Positions 58,719-64,000 of a stretch of 64,000 nt of DNA are shown here, in pieces (the stretch's first letter is position 1; each line of letters begins with the position of its first letter). The stretch covers positions 45,086 through 109,085 of the forward strand of contig JAEWBG010000098.1 of NCBI GenBank assembly GCA_023391335.1, given 5' to 3'. The notes under the pieces are model-generated. The model saw nothing but the letters and a program-made list of their open reading frames with translations, made no database searches and was not told the DNA's origin. A program made the translations under genes and the position numbers. This stretch comes from Pseudomonadota bacterium. GTDB lineage: Bacteria > Pseudomonadota > Gammaproteobacteria > Steroidobacterales > Steroidobacteraceae.

Positions 58719-59252
58719 ATGATGCGGCTGAACCCAAGAAGTCTTTTCCAGCAACGCGGCTTTACTCTCATGGAGCTGCTCATAGGCGTTTCGATCTTGG
58801 CAATCCTTCTGAGCGTCGCAGTGCCATCGTTTTCACAGATGATGAGGCGAAACAGACTCGCGACCGCCGTCAATGAACTTGTCACCGCACTGAACTTAGG
58901 TCGAAGCGAAGCCTACAAACGGGGGCTACCTGTTTCGGTATGTGCGACGGACTCGAGTCAAGCCTCCTGCCCCTCGACGCCAAATTGGGCGAACGGTTGG
59001 ATCGTGTTTGTCGATACCAACGGTGACGGCCTACGCACTTCCACCGAAACGATCATTCAAAACTATTCAGCTGTGAACAATATCAGCGTCACCACAGCGT
59101 CCGCCGCGGTCACGTTCAATCCGGTCGGCGTCTCGTCGGCTACTAGCCTGGTGGTGAAGCCAACGAGCTGCGTCGCAGCCGCACCGGAAAAGAGAACGAT
59201 CACCATCGCGACGACAGGGCGCATCGGATTGGACAAAGGCAATTGCCCCTGA
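58719..59252 (+). CDS. fimT: Type IV pilus minor pilin FimT/FimU-like (GspH family)
   Basis: A pseudopilin of the GspH/FimT family that primes type IV pilus assembly and, in some species, binds DNA for uptake. The 177-residue precursor has the prepilin peptidase site RG|FTLMELLIGVSILAILLSVAVPSF, with Glu5 of the mature protein, then a GspH domain. Four cysteines in the soluble domain could form disulfides. It opens the cluster fimT-pilV-pilW-pilX-pilY1. A second ATG is one codon later; neither has a strong ribosome-binding site. FimT and FimU cannot be separated from sequence alone. Confidence 0.88.
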   Translation: MMRLNPRSLFQQRGFTLMELLIGVSILAILLSVAVPSFSQMMRRNRLATAVNELVTALNLGRSEAYKRGLPVSVCATDSSQASCPSTPNWANGWIVFVDTNGDGLRTSTETIIQNYSAVNNISVTTASAAVTFNPVGVSSATSLVVKPTSCVAAAPEKRTITIATTGRIGLDKGNCP

Positions 59253-59266
59253 ATCACGAGACCATC

Positions 59267-59731
59267 ATGCATCGAACGAAGCTCAATCATCGCGCACCAG
59301 GGAGGCAACTTGGAGTCACGTTGATCGAAGTATTGGTCACCGTGGTGGTCATTTCTGTCGGCCTACTCGGAGTAGCCGCACTGCAAGTCGTGAGCATCCG
59401 CGACAACTACTCCGCGTATTTGCGCAGCCAAGCGACCGCATTAGCCGACGACATCATTGATCGCATTCGAGCCAACCGCGACAACGCATCTGCCTATCAG
59501 GTAACACTGACCGGAACGGCAAGCGGTACCACCAGGGCAGCGCTGGACGTAACTGACTGGAAGAGCCAATTGAGCACTGCTTTTCCAAAGGTGAACGCAT
59601 CCACAACGGCGAATGGATCTATTACGGTCACTCCCATTGGAACCGGCCGGTTCAGCGTTCGAGTGGTGATTCAGTGGGGAGAGCGCGGCAGCACAACGGC
59701 TCCACAGTTCACGACGACGTCCGAGGTTTAG
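59267..59731 (+). CDS. pilV: Type IV pilus modification protein PilV
   Basis: PilV is a minor pilin in the PilVWX-FimU priming complex. ATG 59267 gives 154 residues; a TTG at 59243 would overlap fimT. The prepilin site is LG|VTLIEVLVTVVVISVGLLGVAALQ with Glu5, followed by the PilV pattern RDNYSAYLRSQATALADDIIDRIRANR. It begins 14 bases after fimT and ends two bases before the pilW ATG. Confidence 0.9.
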   Translation: MHRTKLNHRAPGRQLGVTLIEVLVTVVVISVGLLGVAALQVVSIRDNYSAYLRSQATALADDIIDRIRANRDNASAYQVTLTGTASGTTRAALDVTDWKSQLSTAFPKVNASTTANGSITVTPIGTGRFSVRVVIQWGERGSTTAPQFTTTSEV

Positions 59732-59733
59732 TG

Positions 59734-60804
59734 ATGAGTCGGTTTCCAGCGCTTCGATCCATACGCAAATTGAGCGGTTTCACCGTTGTAGAACTGCTCG
59801 TTGCGGTCGCGATCAGTATCTTGCTGCTCGCTGGCGTCATGACGCTGTTCGCAAACTCTCGCACGGGCTATGAACGAAACGACCGGCTCGCTCAGATCCA
59901 GGAAAACGGGCGTTTTGCGCTGGAGATGATCGCGCGCGACGTGCGCGCTGCTGGTTATTGGGGGTGCGCGAAACGCACCGCCGCCAAGCCACTAAAGAAC
60001 ACACTTGCTGGTTCGTCTGGGTTGCTTTGGAATTATGCCATTCCCATAGAAGGATTCGACGCAACGAGCACCGCGTGGAGTCCCTCCATTTCCAGCGTGG
60101 CACCCCTAAACACTGACGGCGCAGTTATTGGCAACGACATATTGGTGGTGCGAGGACCGCAGTGGAACCGCATTCCCCAGAGACTGCAAGCCTCCATGAC
60201 CACCGGGACGAGTACGATCTCCGTATATCAGAACTCCTCGTATCCAACGATGAGTGCGGGCGACATCGCAATTGCCGCGAGTTGCGATCAAGCCTCGGTC
60301 TTCAAAGTGACATCCGTCACTCCGGGGTCCTCTGGGAGTCCAGACGTTATCGCGCATACGTCTCCTGGTACCCCCGCCGCGGGAGATAACAGCAGCGCCG
60401 ACATAGGCAATCGATTCTATGCAGATATTGCCGAAGTGTTTCCCGTGCAAACGACCGTCTATTTCGTCAAAGCCAGCACAACAGGAAACTCTTTATTTCG
60501 TCGCATCGGCACCAATGCACCTGAAGAGATCATTCCAGGGGTCGATTCCTTTCAGCTTCAGTATGGAGTCGATACCAATGCTGATCGTCTGGCAGATGAT
60601 TATCTGAGTGCAGGATCGGTCACTAATTGGGATCAGGTTGTCAGCGTGCGTGTCGGGTTACTAGTTCGGTCTCTAGACAGCTATGGACCTGACATTGATG
60701 CGCAAACCCGAACGTTGTTGGATGCCTCGATCCCAGCATTCAACGACCGCATGCAGCGGCAAATGTTCACCACGACAGCGACCGTCCGAAATCGTGTCTT
60801 TTGA
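59734..60804 (+). CDS. pilW: Type IV pilus assembly protein PilW
   Basis: PilW is a large minor pilin of the priming complex. ATG 59734 gives 356 residues, with GAGG about eight bases upstream. The prepilin site is SG|FTVVELLVAVAISILLLAGVMTLF with Glu5, followed by RNDRLAQIQENGRFALEMIARDVRAAGYWGC, typical of PilW. The C-terminal domain has VDSFQLQYGVDTNADRLADDY and RVGLLVRS. It overlaps no neighbour and precedes pilX by 12 bases. Confidence 0.92.
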   Translation: MSRFPALRSIRKLSGFTVVELLVAVAISILLLAGVMTLFANSRTGYERNDRLAQIQENGRFALEMIARDVRAAGYWGCAKRTAAKPLKNTLAGSSGLLWNYAIPIEGFDATSTAWSPSISSVAPLNTDGAVIGNDILVVRGPQWNRIPQRLQASMTTGTSTISVYQNSSYPTMSAGDIAIAASCDQASVFKVTSVTPGSSGSPDVIAHTSPGTPAAGDNSSADIGNRFYADIAEVFPVQTTVYFVKASTTGNSLFRRIGTNAPEEIIPGVDSFQLQYGVDTNADRLADDYLSAGSVTNWDQVVSVRVGLLVRSLDSYGPDIDAQTRTLLDASIPAFNDRMQRQMFTTTATVRNRVF

Positions 60805-60816
60805 GACCCAACCAAA

Positions 60817-61389
60817 ATGCAATCAGGCCAAACTCATCCGCACAATCAGAACGGCGCAGTTCTAGTCATTAGCCTCATTCTTCTGCTGGTGATGACGATA
60901 CTCGCAATTAGCGGTAGCCAAGTCGTACGCCTCCAAGAACGGATGGCGGGAAACACGCGCGACACTGACTTGGCTTTGCAAGGGGCAGAAGCTGCATTGC
61001 GCGATGCGGAGCAGTACATCGAAGGTCTGAGCGCCCTACCGGCGCCTCTGTGCACATCCTCAGCAACAACCGGATGCATGATGTTCGAGGCGGGTGCTTT
61101 GCGCCCCACGAGCAGCTTCGATCTGCGCACAGCAGCAGCCGATACGTCATCCTCATGGTGGCGACAGAATGCGCGCGAGTACCGCACGGCTGCAACGAAT
61201 GACATTTCCGGTCTCGCGAGAGATCCGAAGTTTGTCATTGAGAGGGCCGCACGCATTTGCGACTCCGGCGAAGCTCCATGCTCAGAAGCAGACAGCCTCA
61301 CCTACTTCCGCAACACGGCGCAATCGGTCGGTGGCACGCAAGTGGCCGATGTGCGGCTCGAGTCCACCTACGTCCGCCGCGGACTGTAG
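60817..61389 (+). CDS. pilX: Type IV pilus assembly protein PilX
   Basis: PilX is a minor pilin that links the priming complex to PilY1. The 190-residue protein begins with the PilX N-terminal pattern NG|AVLVISLILLLVMTILAISGSQVVRLQERMAGN; the position-5 glutamate of classical pilins is replaced, as is usual in PilX. LALQGAEAALRDAE follows. Several cysteines in the soluble part (CTSSATTGC; CDSGEAPC) could form disulfides. It sits 25 bases upstream of pilY1. Confidence 0.9.
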   Translation: MQSGQTHPHNQNGAVLVISLILLLVMTILAISGSQVVRLQERMAGNTRDTDLALQGAEAALRDAEQYIEGLSALPAPLCTSSATTGCMMFEAGALRPTSSFDLRTAAADTSSSWWRQNAREYRTAATNDISGLARDPKFVIERAARICDSGEAPCSEADSLTYFRNTAQSVGGTQVADVRLESTYVRRGL

Positions 61390-61414
61390 TCTGCCTACCT
61401 CAAGAGACACCCAT

Positions 61415-64000
61415 ATGCGTTCACGCGAAATCGCAACGAATTTACTGATGTCGGTTTCGATCGCCGCGAGCATCTTGCTGTCCGGTCAAGCACACGCAGC
61501 AAATTTGGCGCTCACCGACTCGCCGCTGTTTCTTTCGACTAGCGTTCCTCCGCTGAATCTCCTAGTGATGGGACGAGACCACAAGCTGTACTACGAGGCG
61601 TACAACGATCACACGGATCTAAACGGCGACGGAACTCTGGACGTCGGCTACAAGGGCTATGAGCTGAAGAGCCCGATTCCAGCCGCTCCGGAGAGTGCAT
61701 ACAAAATTGACTACTACGGCTATTTCGATTCTTTCAAGTGCTACTCGTACGACGCCAGCGCAAAGCGATTCAATCCGGTGAGCGAAACGCTCATGAGCGG
61801 ATCCATACGGACGAAGACGTGCTCAGGCCAATGGAGTGGCGATTTTCTAAACTATCTAACTACGTCACGACTAGACGCCCTTCGGAAGGTCTTGTACGGA
61901 GGCTATCGGTCAACTGACACGTCCACTGCGACTGTTTTGCAGCGAGCACACATTCCACAAGATGCTCATAGCTGGGGTAAGGAATACAACTCGCTTGCGA
62001 TAGACGGCTACAACATCAGTGACTACACGCCGTACTCGGCACCGAGCGCCGACAAACGGATTCTTTTCGCTAATACGACGCCTCTGACCAGCAACGGTTT
62101 GAGCGAGACCCCGCGTCTTCGCGTTTTGACGAACCGAAGCGAACGCATCTGGAACTGGGTCAGCAAAGAGCGGCCTGTTGCAGATACGTCGATAGATGGC
62201 GGCTCGATTTCGTCGTTCGACGATGAGATGGTCGTGCGTGTCAGAGTTTGCGACGCAAGCAGTGGCTTGCCGATGGAGGACAACTGCCTCACCTATCCGA
62301 ACGGGAAGGCGAAACCCACCGGGCTCCTGCAAGAGTTCGGCGAAAACGACACCATGCTGTTTGGGTTGCTCACCGGCACGTACAAAAAGAACACCAGCGG
62401 CGGAGCCTTGCGTCGTGCCATAGGATCTATAAAGGACGAGATTGACCTGACCGACGGAACTTTCAAGACAGCCTTCGACGGGATCATCACCACACTCAAC
62501 CGACTTAACACAACTGGGTTCGGTACGTTTAATAACGACAGCTATCGTTACCGCTGCGGCTGGGACTCCGCTTCGCGGGTGATCAACGAAGGCGAGTGTC
62601 AGATGTGGGGCAATCCGATCGCAGAGATGATGTACGAGGGGCTGCGCTACCTGGCCGGCAAGGGATCTGCAACCTCGGATTTCAAAATCAATTTCGGCGA
62701 TGGCGAGGAAAGCGAATTGCCAGGCGGCGGTCTGCCTGTGGCATCGTGGGACAACCCGTACGCCAGTCGTCCGGTTTGTACCAAGCCATTTGAGACCGTT
62801 ATCAGCGACATCAATCCATCCTACGACTCGGACCAGCTTCCGTCGGTAGATAGCAACTTCGGCAGTTTCTCGGGCGATCTCTCCGGACTCGACGTGAAGA
62901 CCGAGGGCCAAACCATCTGGAATCAAGAAATCGGTGGGACGCACAAATACTTTATCGGACAGGTTGGAAGCACATCCGACGGAGCACCAACCGCAAAAGA
63001 TGTATCGAGCTTCGGCAACATTCGCGGCCTCGCTCCGGAAGAACCCACCAAGCAAGGAAGTTACTACGCCGCCAGCGTGGCTCACTACGGACGCATAACT
63101 GACATCAACCCCGCCACCGGCACGCAAAATGTCAACACCTTTGCAGTGGCTCTTGCATCACCGCTACCGAAAATCGAAATACCCGTCGGCACCAGTAAAG
63201 TCACGCTCGTGCCATTCGCCAAATCCGTCGGCGGATGTCTTGGTGCCGACGGAACGTTCAAAGCAACCAATCAAATTGTCGATTTCTATGTCGACAGTCT
63301 GACGCCCACCTCAGGTCGCTTCCGCGTGAACTTCGAGGACGTGGAACAGGGGGCCGATCACGACATGGACGCGATTGTGATCTACGAGTACACGGTATCC
63401 GGGAACACCGTGAACGTGAAATTAACGTCCGAATACGCGGCGGGATGCATCATTCAGCACGCCGGCTATGTCATCAGCGGAACTACCTCGGACGGCATCT
63501 ACCTGGAGGTGCGAGACAAGGACACAGCTGAAGACAGCGATCCTGATTACGTCCTGGACACGCCTAACACTGACGACGCACTTCCTCTTGTGGCGACACG
63601 GTCTTTCGTTGCCGGCTCGACCCCCGGCGCCGACATACTCAAGGATCCACTTTGGTACGCAGCGAAGTGGGGTGGCTTCAAAGAGGGTGCTTCCGGCAAT
63701 AACATGCCTGACAACGCAAGCGAATGGGATGAGGACGGCGATGGAGTTCCTGACAACTATTTCTTAGTCACAAACGCACTGACACTCAGCCAACAATTAT
63801 CCAAGGCGTTTCAAGACATCGTGGCGAGAGTTGCATCCGCTTCCTCTGCATCCGTCAACAGCGGATCCATCAATAGCACCTCCAAACTATATCAAGCCAA
63901 GTTCAACAGCGGTAACTGGACCGGCCAGCTTTTAGCTTATCCAATCAACTCCAACGGCTCTCTCGGATCTACACCCAGTTGGGATGCCGCGACACAGATT
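61415..64000 (+). CDS. pilY1: Type IV pilus tip protein PilY1, N-terminal 862 codons
   Basis: PilY1 caps type IV pili and works in adhesion, twitching and surface sensing. The frame is open from ATG 61415 to the window end, so the C-terminus is missing. A signal peptide ends AHA|AN near residue 29. The calcium-loop-like motifs DLNGDGTLD (residues 68-76) and DEDGDGVPD (772-780) are clear. The region SVNSGSINSTSKLYQAKFNSGNWTGQLLAYPI marks the start of the C-terminal beta-propeller. The N-terminal region starts PLNLLVMGRDHKLYYEAYND and shows no DXSXS von Willebrand A metal site. It is the last visible gene of the pilus cluster. Confidence 0.92.
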   Translation, partial: MRSREIATNLLMSVSIAASILLSGQAHAANLALTDSPLFLSTSVPPLNLLVMGRDHKLYYEAYNDHTDLNGDGTLDVGYKGYELKSPIPAAPESAYKIDYYGYFDSFKCYSYDASAKRFNPVSETLMSGSIRTKTCSGQWSGDFLNYLTTSRLDALRKVLYGGYRSTDTSTATVLQRAHIPQDAHSWGKEYNSLAIDGYNISDYTPYSAPSADKRILFANTTPLTSNGLSETPRLRVLTNRSERIWNWVSKERPVADTSIDGGSISSFDDEMVVRVRVCDASSGLPMEDNCLTYPNGKAKPTGLLQEFGENDTMLFGLLTGTYKKNTSGGALRRAIGSIKDEIDLTDGTFKTAFDGIITTLNRLNTTGFGTFNNDSYRYRCGWDSASRVINEGECQMWGNPIAEMMYEGLRYLAGKGSATSDFKINFGDGEESELPGGGLPVASWDNPYASRPVCTKPFETVISDINPSYDSDQLPSVDSNFGSFSGDLSGLDVKTEGQTIWNQEIGGTHKYFIGQVGSTSDGAPTAKDVSSFGNIRGLAPEEPTKQGSYYAASVAHYGRITDINPATGTQNVNTFAVALASPLPKIEIPVGTSKVTLVPFAKSVGGCLGADGTFKATNQIVDFYVDSLTPTSGRFRVNFEDVEQGADHDMDAIVIYEYTVSGNTVNVKLTSEYAAGCIIQHAGYVISGTTSDGIYLEVRDKDTAEDSDPDYVLDTPNTDDALPLVATRSFVAGSTPGADILKDPLWYAAKWGGFKEGASGNNMPDNASEWDEDGDGVPDNYFLVTNALTLSQQLSKAFQDIVARVASASSASVNSGSINSTSKLYQAKFNSGNWTGQLLAYPINSNGSLGSTPSWDAATQI

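Noticed and set aside
61910..63127. 405-codon minus-strand frame
   Set aside because: It is antisense to pilY1, has no ribosome-binding site and no recognisable domain, while the plus strand has an intact, recognisable frame throughout.

Overview
The window is one continuous piece of a gammaproteobacterial chromosome of moderately high G+C. Almost every gene is a housekeeping gene, and the order follows the core synteny seen in Pseudomonas and Xanthomonas: smc-zipA-ligA; rimP-nusA-infB-rbfA-truB-rpsO-pnp behind an initiator tRNA; the secG-tRNA-Leu block with tpiA, glmM, folP, ftsH and rlmE; greA-carB-carA-dapB-dnaJ-dnaK-grpE-hrcA; and nadK-recN/fur-bamE/rnfH-ratA/smpB-ssrA. A complete nuoA-N operon between tRNA-Leu and tRNA-fMet, an hrcA gene and a PhaR-type regulator point to a Xanthomonadales-, Nevskiales- or Steroidobacterales-like lineage; that placement is inference.

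Layout. 1-206: tail of a periplasmic PpiC prolyl isomerase. 393-6932 (minus): ligA, zipA, smc. 7221-9572 (plus): dksA, gluQ, phaR. 9611-18714 (minus): pnp, rpsO, truB, rbfA, infB, nusA, rimP, tRNA-fMet. 18839-33584 (minus): nuoN to nuoA. 33796-40340 (minus): tRNA-Leu, secG, tpiA, glmM, folP, ftsH, rlmE. 40407-40706 (plus): yhbY. 40687-52157 (minus): a DUF4149-like membrane protein, greA, carB, carA, dapB, dnaJ, dnaK, grpE, hrcA. 52423-55057 (plus): nadK, recN. 55054-57786: fur(-), bamE(+), rnfH-ratA(-), smpB(+), ssrA(+). 57926-58549 (minus): lexA. 58719-64000 (plus): type IV pilus minor pilin genes fimT-pilV-pilW-pilX and the start of pilY1, which runs off the end. No gap between genes exceeds 300 bases.

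Together the genes cover DNA replication and repair (ligA, smc, recN, lexA), RNA polymerase control (dksA, nusA, greA), translation initiation and rescue (tRNA-fMet, infB, rimP, rbfA, rpsO, tmRNA-SmpB), protein quality control (ftsH, dnaKJ-grpE-hrcA), complex I, secretion and envelope functions (secG, bamE, glmM), pyrimidine/arginine, lysine, folate and NADP synthesis, and pilus assembly.

I found no defence system, prophage, insertion sequence or CRISPR array. The least explained signals are non-coding: (i) short tandem arrays of 7-8-mers, most with an inverted partner array, in at least five intergenic gaps, two of them inside the nuo operon; (ii) a shared -10/GC-rich discriminator block, identical over 13 bases at three promoters; (iii) a gluQ gene whose conserved N-terminus has no ATG, GTG or TTG upstream and is overlapped by a terminator hairpin; and (iv) a DksA with the two-cysteine C-X2-T-X17-C-X2-A site behind a long Ala/Lys/Pro-rich extension.
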